Of a stretch of 64,000 nt of DNA, positions 17,493 to 25,328 are shown piece after piece. The position numbers and the translations under genes are program-made. Each line of letters starts with the position of its first letter. The first letter of the stretch is position 1. The notes below the pieces were generated by a model. That model was not told the origin of the DNA. It worked only from the letters and a program-made list of their open reading frames with translations, and did not search any database. The stretch is from CADEDH01 sp041394285 (GTDB lineage Bacteria; Actinomycetota; Acidimicrobiia; Acidimicrobiales; SZUA-35). The stretch lies in NCBI GenBank assembly GCA_041394285.1, contig JAWKIL010000001.1, positions 744,001-808,000 on the forward strand. The letters are read 5' to 3'.

Positions 17493-18047
17493 GTGAGCGA
17501 AGGATCGGGCCTGGACCCGGAGCCGACGCCGGGGCCGGACCCGGGGGTCCAGCTGCTGGAGCTGTACGACGAGGCGGTGGCCGACGTCTACGGTTACCTG
17601 TACCGCCGCTGCTCGTCGGCCGCCGTGGCCGAGGATCTGACGTCCGAGACGTTCCTGGCGGCGGCGGGTGCCGTGGCCCGGGGTCGGGCCCCGTCGCCGT
17701 TCACCGTGGGCTGGCTGATCGCCGTGGCCCGCAACAAGCTGGTCGACCACTGGCGACAGGCCGAGCGGGAGCAGCGTGTGCTCACCGTGTTGAGCGACGA
17801 CGGCCCACCGGCCGACGACACCTGGGACGCCGTGCTCGACGGCGCGGTGGCCCTCGACGCGCTGGGCCGCCTCGGGCCCCACCATCGCAGCGCCCTCACG
17901 CTCCACTACCTCGATGGCCTGACCGTGCCGGAGACCGCCCACTGCCTGCAGCGGTCGGTGGGGGCCACCGAGGTGCTGCTGGTCCGGGCCCGCCGCGCCT
18001 TCCGCCACGTGTACGAGTCGATCGACGCCGGGGAGGAGGACCAGTGA
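17493..18047 (+). CDS. ECF-type RNA polymerase sigma factor
   Basis: Alternative sigma factor of 184 aa. Region 2 is seen in DVYGYLYRRCSSAAVAEDLT and region 4 in the LGPHHRSALTLHYLDGLTVP stretch followed by the DNA-binding helix with LVRARRAFR. The start GTG (17493) follows GGAAGGG; an in-frame ATG at 17358 lies inside the preceding gene and is rejected. The next gene overlaps by GTGA and encodes a protein with a sigma-linked N-terminal segment, which may act as its regulator. Confidence 0.9.
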   Translation: MSEGSGLDPEPTPGPDPGVQLLELYDEAVADVYGYLYRRCSSAAVAEDLTSETFLAAAGAVARGRAPSPFTVGWLIAVARNKLVDHWRQAEREQRVLTVLSDDGPPADDTWDAVLDGAVALDALGRLGPHHRSALTLHYLDGLTVPETAHCLQRSVGATEVLLVRARRAFRHVYESIDAGEEDQ

Positions 18048-19099
18048 GCAGCCCCGATCCGCTGGACGGCCTGCGCCTTCCCGACGAACGGCCGATCCGA
18101 CCCCGCGACGCCTTCGTGTCCGACCTGCGGGGCCGGCTGGCCGACGCCCTCGGCCTCGACGACGCCGCCCCCGTGCCCGATGTCGCCCTACCTCCCAGGA
18201 GAACCGTCATGAACCCCGTCACCACCCCCACCCGGGCGACCACCGCCGCCACCGCCCTCACGCCGTACCTGGCCGTGCACGACGCGGCGGCCGCCATCGC
18301 CTTCTACGCCGAGGCCTTCGGGGCGGTGGAGGAGAGTCGGTTCACCGGCCCCGACGGCCGGATCGGCCACGCCGAGCTGGCCATCGGCACCCTCCGCCTG
18401 TTCCTGGCCGACGAGTATCCGGAGGTGGGGGCGGTGGCCCCCCGGACGCTGGGTGGCTCACCGGTCGCCCTCCACCTGGAGGTGGCCGACGTCGATGCCG
18501 TCCACAGCCAGGCGGTGGCCGCCGGCGCCACCTCGGAGCGGCCGCCGGCCGACGAACCCTACGGGGCCCGCCAGGGCGCGATCGTCGACCCCTTCGGCCA
18601 CCGGTGGCTGCTCTCCCAGCCGGCGCAGGACGTGGGCCCGGCCGAGGTGGAGCGCCGCATGGGCGACGAAGGCTGGACGCTCACGGGCCGGGCCCGGGTT
18701 GGCAGCGGCGGGATCTGGGGTGTCGTCCACGCCGTCGACGCCCCGGCCATGATCCGGTTCCTCACCGAGGTGATCGGGTTCGAGGCCTCGCTGGTGGTGC
18801 AGGACGAACCGGGGATCGTGGAGCACAGCCAGCTGGCATGGCCCGAAGGCGGGGTGGTCCAGGTGGGCACCGCCCACCGCGAGGGCAACGAGTTCTCCGA
18901 CCGCCCGGCCCCCGGCCAGCAGAGCCTGTACGTGATCACGGCCGACCCGGCCGCGGTGCTGGACCGGTGCCGGGCCGCCGGGGTGGAGATCATCCGGGAC
19001 CTGGAGGAACCGTCCTACGACCCCGGCGGCTCAGGGTTCGCCATCGCCGACCCCGAAGGCAACTTCTGGAGCTTCGGCACCTACGCCGGCGAGGTCTGA
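18044..19099 (+). CDS. Two-domain VOC protein with sigma-linked N-terminal segment
   Basis: A 351 aa protein. Residues 1-54 (RPIRPRDAFVSDLRGRLADA and neighbours) look like the short arginine-rich segment found in actinobacterial partners of ECF sigma factors. Two VOC modules follow: a PhnB-like one at about 70-190 (YLAVHDAAAAIAFYAEAFGA) and a second at about 205-350 (GVVHAVDAPAMIRFLTEVIG). The start GTG overlaps the sigma stop, with GGAGGAGG upstream. A sensing or modulating role on the sigma factor is inferred. An internal ATG near 18210 would give a VOC-only protein. Confidence 0.82.
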   Translation: MSSPDPLDGLRLPDERPIRPRDAFVSDLRGRLADALGLDDAAPVPDVALPPRRTVMNPVTTPTRATTAATALTPYLAVHDAAAAIAFYAEAFGAVEESRFTGPDGRIGHAELAIGTLRLFLADEYPEVGAVAPRTLGGSPVALHLEVADVDAVHSQAVAAGATSERPPADEPYGARQGAIVDPFGHRWLLSQPAQDVGPAEVERRMGDEGWTLTGRARVGSGGIWGVVHAVDAPAMIRFLTEVIGFEASLVVQDEPGIVEHSQLAWPEGGVVQVGTAHREGNEFSDRPAPGQQSLYVITADPAAVLDRCRAAGVEIIRDLEEPSYDPGGSGFAIADPEGNFWSFGTYAGEV

Positions 19100-19114
19100 C
19101 CCGTCGAACCACCC

Positions 19115-19181
19115 GAACCCCCTCGGGAACTGTGGCGCCGGCGCGCAAAATACAGCACCGGGCGCCACAGTTCGGGGGTTC
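19115..19181. repeat. Family I palindrome, copy 1 (GTGGCGCC type), terminator-like
   Basis: AACTGTGGCGCC (19128-19139) and GGCGCCACAGTT (19161-19172) pair perfectly with exactly 21 nt between them. The stem extends through GAACCCCC (19115-19122), with a 4 nt bulge, to the matching GGGGGTTC ending at 19181. The loop contains GCGCGCAAAATACAGCACC. It lies between convergent genes. Other copies are at 21891-21939 and 51071-51107. Confidence 0.8.
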
Positions 19182-19188
19182 TGGGCGG

Positions 19189-20439
19189 CTACGAGCGGGT
19201 GGTCTCGTTCCAGGGGCCGGTGTCGGCCCGGGGTTCCCGGGGCAGGCCGAGCACCCGCTCGCCCACGATGTTGCGCTGGATCTCCGAGCTGCCGGAGTAG
19301 ATCGTGCCGGGCCGGGCCCCCATGAAGTTCGTGACCCAGGCCTGCGACGAGTACGGGCTGCCCACATCGTCGGGACCGACGCCGGAGGCGGCGTCACGAC
19401 CCGAGGGGGCCATGGCGTCGGCCCCGATGATGTCGAGGGCGAGCTCGGTGAGCTTCTTGTGGTATTCCGACCACAGCAGCTTGTTGAGCGACGACTCGGG
19501 CCCCTGGTGGTAGCCGTTGAGCGCGCTGGTGACCACCCGCAGCCCCAGGAAGCGCATGATCTCGACCTTGGAGTGGGCCCAGGCCAGCCGCTGGCGGATC
19601 ACGGGATCGTCGGCCTTCCCGTTGGCCTTGGCCACCGCCGTGAGGCGGCGCAGCTCGTCGCCGTAGCGGATGGCGGTGGTGGTGGCGTCGTCTCCCCGCT
19701 CGTAGGCCAGCAGCGTGTTGGCCACGGCCCAGCCGTTGTCGACCCCGCCCACCACGTTCTCCTTGGCCGTGCGGGCGTCGGTGAAGAACACCTCGTTGAA
19801 GTCGTGGTGGCCGGCGGCGTTCACGATCGGGCGGACCTCGATGCCGGGCTGGTCGAGGGGGCACAGCAGGAACGAGATGCCGGCCTGCTTCACCCGCTCG
19901 GGCGAGGTGCGGCACAGGACGAAGATCCAGTTGGCGTTGTGGCCCTGGGAGGTCCAGATCTTCTGGCCGTTGATCATCCACTCGTCGCCGTCGAGCACGG
20001 CCCGGGTGGCCAGCGAGGCCAGGTCCGAGCCTGAGTTGGGCTCGCTGTAGCCCTGGCACCACACGTCGTCGCCGGCCAGGATCCGAGGCAGGAAGTGCTT
20101 CTTCTGCTCCTCGGTGCCCCACTCGATGAGGGTGTGGCCGATCATGCCGATGGAGAAGCCGTCGTTGTCGTTGCCGGCCGGGACCCCCGCTTTGGCCAGC
20201 TCCTCGGCCACCACCGTGCGCTCGGCCAGCGTCAGGCCGCCGCCGCCGTACTCGGTGGGCCAGGCCACGGCCAGCAGGCCGGCCTCCGACAGCGTCTGGC
20301 GCCAGCCGGCGATGAACGCCTTGCGCTCCTCGACGGTGAAGGCGCCCATGCCCTGCCAGTTGCTGGGCAGCTTCTCGGCCAGGAAGGCCTGGATCTTCTG
20401 CCGGAACGCTTCAGCTTCGGGGGTGTAGCGGGGATCCAT
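19189..20439 (-). CDS. Acyl-CoA dehydrogenase
   Basis: FAD enzyme of 416 aa that oxidises an acyl-CoA to the 2-enoyl-CoA. Signature segments are YSEPNSGSDL (131-140), GQKIWTS (158-164) and the C-terminal TIYSGSSEIQRNIVGERVLG. The long variant with RDAASG before the C-terminal helices is common in actinobacterial steroid and fatty-acid gene sets (family knowledge). Start ATG (20437-20439); an ORF extension to 20538 runs into a palindromic repeat and is rejected. A degenerate -10 (CACACT) lies 7 nt upstream. Confidence 0.92.
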   Translation of the reverse strand: MDPRYTPEAEAFRQKIQAFLAEKLPSNWQGMGAFTVEERKAFIAGWRQTLSEAGLLAVAWPTEYGGGGLTLAERTVVAEELAKAGVPAGNDNDGFSIGMIGHTLIEWGTEEQKKHFLPRILAGDDVWCQGYSEPNSGSDLASLATRAVLDGDEWMINGQKIWTSQGHNANWIFVLCRTSPERVKQAGISFLLCPLDQPGIEVRPIVNAAGHHDFNEVFFTDARTAKENVVGGVDNGWAVANTLLAYERGDDATTTAIRYGDELRRLTAVAKANGKADDPVIRQRLAWAHSKVEIMRFLGLRVVTSALNGYHQGPESSLNKLLWSEYHKKLTELALDIIGADAMAPSGRDAASGVGPDDVGSPYSSQAWVTNFMGARPGTIYSGSSEIQRNIVGERVLGLPREPRADTGPWNETTRS

Positions 20440-20496
20440 GCTCCGGAGTGTGCCAGACGGGGCCCGGTGCTGGCGACTCCCCCTACCGCCTGACGG

Positions 20497-20544
20497 GATC
20501 TGATGTCGCCGGCCGTCACCGGTGACGGCCGGGAGCATCAGATC
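20497..20544. repeat. Family II palindrome, element A
   Basis: Outer arms GATCTGATG (20497-20505) and CATCAGATC (20536-20544) enclose 30 nt whose middle, CCGGCCGTCACC followed by GGTGACGGCCGG, is a perfect 24 bp palindrome (20509-20532). Element B at 56748-56793 has the same design with different outer arms and also exactly 30 nt inside. It sits in the 157 bp gap between two minus-strand genes. Confidence 0.8.
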
Positions 20545-20597
20545 GGGGACACCCGATGTTCGCCGTAGGCGAACTCGAGGTCCCCGAAGGGGACACC
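20542..20597 (-). terminator. Cluster of three small hairpins after the CoA-transferase gene
   Basis: Reading along the plus strand: ATCGGG/CCCGAT (20542-20557), TTCGCC/GGCGAA (20559-20573) and GTCCCC/GGGGAC (20580-20594). The last ends at the stop codon of the minus-strand CoA-transferase, so the group is a good terminator candidate for that gene. The first overlaps the end of element A. Confidence 0.6.
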
Positions 20598-21850
20598 TAG
20601 TCGTTCTCGGCCGACGGCTCGGGGATGGGCGGGGGCTTGCACACCAGCACCCCCTCGGCCGTCAGCCGGTCGATCTGGTCTGCATCCAGGCCGAGCAGAT
20701 CGGCCAGGATCTCGGCGTTGTGGCCTCCGATGTGGGTGACGCCGGAGCGGGGCCCGCAGTCGGTGCCCTCGATCCGCAGGGCCGCCCGGTTCACGGTCAC
20801 CGTGCCGTCGCCGCTCGGCACCTCCACGTAGGCGTCCCGGTCGATCGCCCAGTCGGCCTCCAGGGTGTCGGCCGTGCTCAGCAGGCGCCCCACCGGTACC
20901 CGGGCCCCGTTCGACAGCAGATCCTCGAAGGCGTCGAAGCTGTCGAACGTCTTGGCCCACGCCTGCAGATGCTCGAGGCAGGCCTCCATGTTCGCCCCCC
21001 GGGCCTCCATGGTGGAGAAACGGGGGTCCTCCAGCAGCTCGGGCCGCCCCGACAGCCGGGCGAACTGGGTGAACACGGCCGACGGGCTGCCGGGGATGGC
21101 CACCCACGTGCCCTCGGCGTCGCCCAACTGCACAACCGCCGCCCGCCCTGGCCGGAACGGTGAACGGGAGTAGTCGGGCCCGCCGTTCAGCTCCACCGCC
21201 GCCCACTCGTTCTGGGCGATCATCGACTCGCACATCGAGGCGTCGATCCACGCCCCCTGGCCGGTGCGCTCCCGCCGCCACAGGGCGGCCAGCACCCCCT
21301 GGGCCCCGGCCATGCCGGCGGCGATGTCGGCGTGCGACACCGGCTCCGGCAGCGGGTCCACCCCCCACTCCCGGGCCTTGTAGTGGAGCAGCCCCATCTC
21401 GGCGTGGACCACCGGGGCGTAGGCCCGGCGCTGGGCCGCCCGCCCGTCCTGCCCGTAGCCCGACACCGAGCAGTAGACGATGTCGGGCCGAACCGCCTTG
21501 ACCTGCTCGTAGCCCACGCCCAGGCGGGCCGCGATCCCGGGCCGGAAGTTCTCCACCAACACGTCGCACCGCCGGGCCAGGTCGAGCGCGAGCGCCACCC
21601 CGGCCGGCTTCTGCAGATCGACCGACAGGAACCGCTTGCCCACGTTCTGGGCCCCGAACAGCACGGAGATGCCGCCCCGACGGGGCCAGCCCTTGCGCAG
21701 GATGTCGCCCTCCGGCGGCTCGATCTTGATGACCTCGGCTCCCAGGTCGGCCAGGACCCGGGTGAGGCACGGCCCGGCCACCACCCGGGTCAGGTCGAGC
21801 ACCCGCAGCCCGTCGAGGATCCCCGGCCCGATGTCGTCGGCATGCAGCAT
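20597..21850 (-). CDS. Class III CoA-transferase (CaiB/BaiF family)
   Basis: Transfers CoA between a thioester and a carboxylic acid; 417 aa, single domain. The start region GLRVLDLTRVVAGPCLTRVL, the segment ENFRPG (100-105) and the catalytic aspartate in SHADIAAG (D175) are typical. The ATG (21848-21850) follows a TACGTT box by 6 nt, which decides against the longer frame starting at 22087. The substrate is unknown; neighbours are beta-oxidation type enzymes. Confidence 0.92.
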   Translation of the reverse strand: MLHADDIGPGILDGLRVLDLTRVVAGPCLTRVLADLGAEVIKIEPPEGDILRKGWPRRGGISVLFGAQNVGKRFLSVDLQKPAGVALALDLARRCDVLVENFRPGIAARLGVGYEQVKAVRPDIVYCSVSGYGQDGRAAQRRAYAPVVHAEMGLLHYKAREWGVDPLPEPVSHADIAAGMAGAQGVLAALWRRERTGQGAWIDASMCESMIAQNEWAAVELNGGPDYSRSPFRPGRAAVVQLGDAEGTWVAIPGSPSAVFTQFARLSGRPELLEDPRFSTMEARGANMEACLEHLQAWAKTFDSFDAFEDLLSNGARVPVGRLLSTADTLEADWAIDRDAYVEVPSGDGTVTVNRAALRIEGTDCGPRSGVTHIGGHNAEILADLLGLDADQIDRLTAEGVLVCKPPPIPEPSAEND

Positions 21851-21856
21851 CTGCGC

Positions 21857-21862
21857 AACGTA
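21857..21862 (-). promoter_or_regulatory. -10 box of the CoA-transferase gene (leaderless)
   Basis: Minus strand TACGTT, 6 nt, then ATG at 21850. No ribosome binding site is visible. Confidence 0.65.
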
Positions 21863-21890
21863 CCTGCCCGCCCTGATCCGGGCGATTCTG

Positions 21891-21939
21891 CGATCTGTGG
21901 CGCCCGGTGCTGCGGATTGCGCAGAGGCGCCACAGATCG
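21891..21939. repeat. Family I palindrome, copy 2, between divergent promoters
   Basis: CGATCTGTGGCGCC (21891-21904) and GGCGCCACAGATCG (21926-21939) are perfect 14 bp arms, again 21 nt apart. The loop read on the minus strand resembles the copy 1 loop (14 of 21 by my count), so this copy is inverted. It ends 3 nt before the AAGGTT -10-like box of the methyltransferase and so would cover its -35 region. A plain terminator role does not fit this position. Confidence 0.8.
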
Positions 21940-21954
21940 GCAAAGGTTGCGGCC

Positions 21955-22797
21955 GTGACCAGCGACGCACCGAGCCCGGCGGCCGCCGACTACTGGCAAC
22001 GACCGGGGCTGACCGGCCGGATCCTCGAGGCCCTGGCGGCCGCGGGCAAGGACATCGACAACCTGACGGTCGACGATCTGGCCGCATCCGACCAGTTCCA
22101 CGGCGGCGGCCGCCCCGCCACGCTGGCCCTGGCCGCCCGGGCCGGGCTCGACCAGCCGACCGACCGGCCCCGCCGGGTGCTCGACGTGGGCGGTGGCCTG
22201 GGCGGCCCGGCCCGCACCCTGGCCAGCCGATTCGGTTGCGTGGTGACGGTGGTGGACCTCACCGAGAGCTACGTGGCCGCGGCCCGGGAGCTCACCGCCC
22301 GGGTGGGCCTGGCTAACCAGGTCACCCACCTGGTGGGCGACGCCCTCCGCCTCGACGACCCGGCCCTCGGCCTGGAGCCGGAGTCGTTCGACGTGGTGTG
22401 GACCCAGAACGCCGGGATGAACATCGCCGACAAGGAGACCCTCTACACCGGCTTCCACCGGATGCTGCGCCCCGGCGGCACCCTCACCTTCCAGGAACCG
22501 ACGGCGGGAACCACCTCGCCGCCCCACTTCCCGCTGATGTGGGCCACCGACCCCAGCCTCAGCTTCCTGCGCTCCCCGGCCGAGCTGCGGGCGCTGGTGG
22601 CGGCGGCCGGATTCGAGGAACGGGCCTGGGAGCTGGTCACGGAGTCGGCCGCCGGGGCCAACGCCCCACCGGCCCCACCCCACGCCATCCAGCGGCTGAT
22701 CATGGGCGAGCGCCTGGCCGCGGTGCAGGCCGCCGGTCGCCGCAACCTCGACGAAGACCGGATCAGCACCGTCCACGCCGTCTTCACCCGTCGCTGA
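21955..22797 (+). CDS. SAM-dependent methyltransferase (class I, Methyltransf_11 type)
   Basis: A 280 aa Rossmann-fold methyltransferase. The SAM motif I is VLDVGGGLGG (75-84), the acidic loop is VVDLTESY, and the post-I segment FDVVWTQNAGMN follows. The N-terminal lid region with DQFHGGG is like sarcosine/glycine or sterol-type methyltransferases, where related motifs occur. Start GTG with a near-consensus AAGGTT box 6 nt upstream. Substrate not assignable. Confidence 0.88.
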   Translation: MTSDAPSPAAADYWQRPGLTGRILEALAAAGKDIDNLTVDDLAASDQFHGGGRPATLALAARAGLDQPTDRPRRVLDVGGGLGGPARTLASRFGCVVTVVDLTESYVAAARELTARVGLANQVTHLVGDALRLDDPALGLEPESFDVVWTQNAGMNIADKETLYTGFHRMLRPGGTLTFQEPTAGTTSPPHFPLMWATDPSLSFLRSPAELRALVAAAGFEERAWELVTESAAGANAPPAPPHAIQRLIMGERLAAVQAAGRRNLDEDRISTVHAVFTRR

Positions 22798-22813
22798 CCA
22801 ACCCGCCCCATCG

Positions 22814-22859
22814 AACTTGTAGCCCACGCCGTCGCCGGCGACGCCGTCGGAGAAAAGTT
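22814..22859. repeat. Possible degenerate family II element F
   Basis: Short arms AACTT (22814-22818) and AAGTT (22855-22859) surround a GTCGCCGGCGAC palindrome. The order resembles elements A and B, but the arms are only 5 bp. It lies in the gap between the methyltransferase and the LLM gene. Confidence 0.35.
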
Positions 22860-22911
22860 GGTGTAGCGGGTCAAGCTGACGGGTGGGGAAGGGGGTGCAA
22901 AGATTGGGGTC

Positions 22912-23787
22912 ATGCAGATCGGCCTGTTCACCCCGTTGCGCTCGCCCGTGGCCACCGGCGAGTTCCTGTCCCAGCTGGGCCGTATGGCCGAGGAGCGGGG
23001 GATCGCCTCCCTGTGGCTGGGCGAGCACGTCGTCACCTTCCCCGCCTACGAATCCAAGTACCCCGGCTCGCCCGACGGTGTGTTCCGCTTCCCCGAGCAG
23101 TCGGGTCTCATGGACATGGTGGCCTCGATCGGCTACCTGGCCGCCTGCACCTCCACCCTGCGGCTCGGCACCGGGATCTGCATCCTGCCCCAGAACAACC
23201 CGGTGTACGTGGCCAAGGAATACGCCACGCTCGACTTCCTCTCCGACGGCCGGCTCGACTTCGGCGTGGGCGTGGGATGGAGCTGGGAGGAGTTCGAAGC
23301 CGTCGGCGCCCCCTGGGAGCGGCGGGGTGCCCGCTGCGACGAGTACCTCGACGTGATCACCACCCTGTGGACCGACGACGTCAGCTCCTACCAGGGCGAG
23401 TTCTACCAGCTCCCGCCGTGCCACATGTACCCCAAGCCGGCCCAGAAGCCGATGGTGCCGATCACGGTGGGGGGCCACTCCACCGCTGCCCTCAAGCGCA
23501 CGGCCAAGTACGGCTCCGGCTGGTACGGGGTCAACCTCGACCCGGCCGGTACGCGCCACATCCTGGCCGAGCTCGACCGCCACCTGGCCGACGCCGGGCG
23601 GGATCGCAGCGAGCTGAAGATCGTGATGGGGGCCACCAGCGACCACATCAACCCGGACCTGGTCGACCAGTACGCCGAAGCCGGGGTGACCGAGCTGCTC
23701 ATCCCGTTCCTCCGCCAGGGGACCAAGCACCTCGAGGCCAACATGGAGAAGGTCGTCCCCTACGTGGAAGCGGCCCGCAGCCTATGA
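22912..23787 (+). CDS. LLM class flavin/F420-dependent oxidoreductase
   Basis: Luciferase-like TIM-barrel oxidoreductase of 291 aa, probably F420-dependent in this kind of host. Typical segments are ASLWLGEHVV near residue 40, LRLGTGICILPQNNPVYVAK, and GRLDFGVGVGW. The cofactor (F420 or FMN) cannot be settled by eye. Its stop overlaps the MFS start (ATGA), so enzyme and transporter are co-translated. An AAGATT box lies 6 nt before the ATG. Confidence 0.9.
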   Translation: MQIGLFTPLRSPVATGEFLSQLGRMAEERGIASLWLGEHVVTFPAYESKYPGSPDGVFRFPEQSGLMDMVASIGYLAACTSTLRLGTGICILPQNNPVYVAKEYATLDFLSDGRLDFGVGVGWSWEEFEAVGAPWERRGARCDEYLDVITTLWTDDVSSYQGEFYQLPPCHMYPKPAQKPMVPITVGGHSTAALKRTAKYGSGWYGVNLDPAGTRHILAELDRHLADAGRDRSELKIVMGATSDHINPDLVDQYAEAGVTELLIPFLRQGTKHLEANMEKVVPYVEAARSL

Positions 23788-25304
23788 CCACCACCGTCAC
23801 CCCGCCGGCCGCAGCCCCCGGGAGCGGCGGCCCCGGCGGCACCGCCAACGGGTACGGTAACGGCGGCCCCGGTTCCCACCCGGAGGCCGGTGCCGCCCCC
23901 CACGTGAAACACCGCCGGCCCCCGCTGGCCCGGGTGGTGTCGGGCAAGGTGTTCTACGGCTGGTACGTGGCCCTGGCCTGCTCGGCCATGATGCTGGTGA
24001 CGGTCGGGGTGTCGTACTACGGCCTGTCGCTGTTCCTGAAGCCGCTGTCCACCGAGCACGGCTGGTCCATCTCGGTCGTCACCTACGCCACCGGGTTCTT
24101 CCTCGTGTTCTCGGGCGGTGCCGCCTTCCTGGCCGGCCCCTGGATCGACCGCTGGGGCCCCCGGATCTTCCTCGGCCTGGGCATCGTGCTCACCGCCATC
24201 GGGGCGATCCTGATCGGCTTCATCGAGGAGATCTGGCAGCTCTACGTGGCCTACGGCCTGCTGGCCATCGCCTACGGGCTGGGCGCCGTGGTGCCCGTGT
24301 CCACCCTGGTGTCCCGCTGGTTCATCCACAAACGGGCCAAGGCCACGATGGTGTCGTCGACCGGGGTGTCGGTGGGGGGCGCCGTGCTGGTGCCGATCGG
24401 GGCCATCCTGATCGAGAAGGGGGGGCTCCGCCTGGCCGCCCCCACCCTGGGGCTGCTCGTGCTGTGCGTGGCCCTGCCGGTGCTGTTCCTGGTGGTGTCG
24501 GCGTCCCCCCGGGAACTGGGCCTGGAGCCCGATGGCGGGGCCGCCGCCCCCGCCACCTCCAGGATCGACGCCGCCTCCCAGTACCGGGTGTGGACCCGGG
24601 CCGACGCCGCCCGCAGCTTCTCGTTCTGGGCCGTGGTCGGCGCCTTCTTCCTGGCCCTGGGTTCCCAGACCGGGGTCCTGATGCTCCAGATCACGTTCCT
24701 CACGGAGCCCGACAAGCTCGGCTCCCGCGGGGCGGCGGCGCTGGCCGTGACCACCACCACCATCGGCTCCATCCTGGCCCGGATCGTGGTGTCGACCTTC
24801 GCCGACCGGCTCGACAAGCGGTTCATGGCCTCCACCCTGTTCGTGCTGCAGGCGGCGGCCGTGGCCGGCTACCTGGCCGTGCACTCCACCGCCGCCATCT
24901 ACGCCGTGGCCCTGGTGTTCGGCTTCACCGTGGGCAACGTCTACATGGCCCAGTCGCTGCTGGTGGGGGAACTGTTCGGGCTGGTGAGCTTCGGCACGGT
25001 GTACGGGATGGCGTCGCTCACCGGGCAGATCGGCAGCGGCCTGGCCGTGATCGGCCTGGGGCCGTTGATCGAGAGCACCGGCGGGTACACGGTGCCGTTC
25101 CTCATGCTGGCCGCCTTCGACCTGACGGCGGCCGTGATCGTGCTGGGGGCGGTGCGGCCCCGGGCCGCGCTGCCCGAGGGCGCACCCCGGGTCAAGGTGA
25201 ACCCGGCGTGGGTGGTGCACCTGGCCCGCACGTCGCCGGTGGCCTCGGCCGGGTGGGCCATCGGCCAGGGCGGGGCCACGGCGCCGGTTTCCCGCCGGCC
25301 GTAG
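23784..25304 (+). CDS. MFS transporter, oxalate:formate antiporter-like
   Basis: A 506 aa major facilitator protein with about 12 membrane helices. The hydrophilic, Gly/Pro-rich first 50 residues precede helix 1 (KVFYGWYVALACSAMM), a start seen in the monocarboxylate and oxalate:formate-like branch. The loop GPWIDRWGPR matches the MFS loop 2-3 motif. Coupled by ATGA to the LLM gene, it probably moves that enzyme's substrate or product, likely an organic acid (inference). Confidence 0.88.
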   Translation: MTTTVTPPAAAPGSGGPGGTANGYGNGGPGSHPEAGAAPHVKHRRPPLARVVSGKVFYGWYVALACSAMMLVTVGVSYYGLSLFLKPLSTEHGWSISVVTYATGFFLVFSGGAAFLAGPWIDRWGPRIFLGLGIVLTAIGAILIGFIEEIWQLYVAYGLLAIAYGLGAVVPVSTLVSRWFIHKRAKATMVSSTGVSVGGAVLVPIGAILIEKGGLRLAAPTLGLLVLCVALPVLFLVVSASPRELGLEPDGGAAAPATSRIDAASQYRVWTRADAARSFSFWAVVGAFFLALGSQTGVLMLQITFLTEPDKLGSRGAAALAVTTTTIGSILARIVVSTFADRLDKRFMASTLFVLQAAAVAGYLAVHSTAAIYAVALVFGFTVGNVYMAQSLLVGELFGLVSFGTVYGMASLTGQIGSGLAVIGLGPLIESTGGYTVPFLMLAAFDLTAAVIVLGAVRPRAALPEGAPRVKVNPAWVVHLARTSPVASAGWAIGQGGATAPVSRRP

Positions 25305-25328
25305 CCGGCCCCGCCGGGTCGGCCGGCC

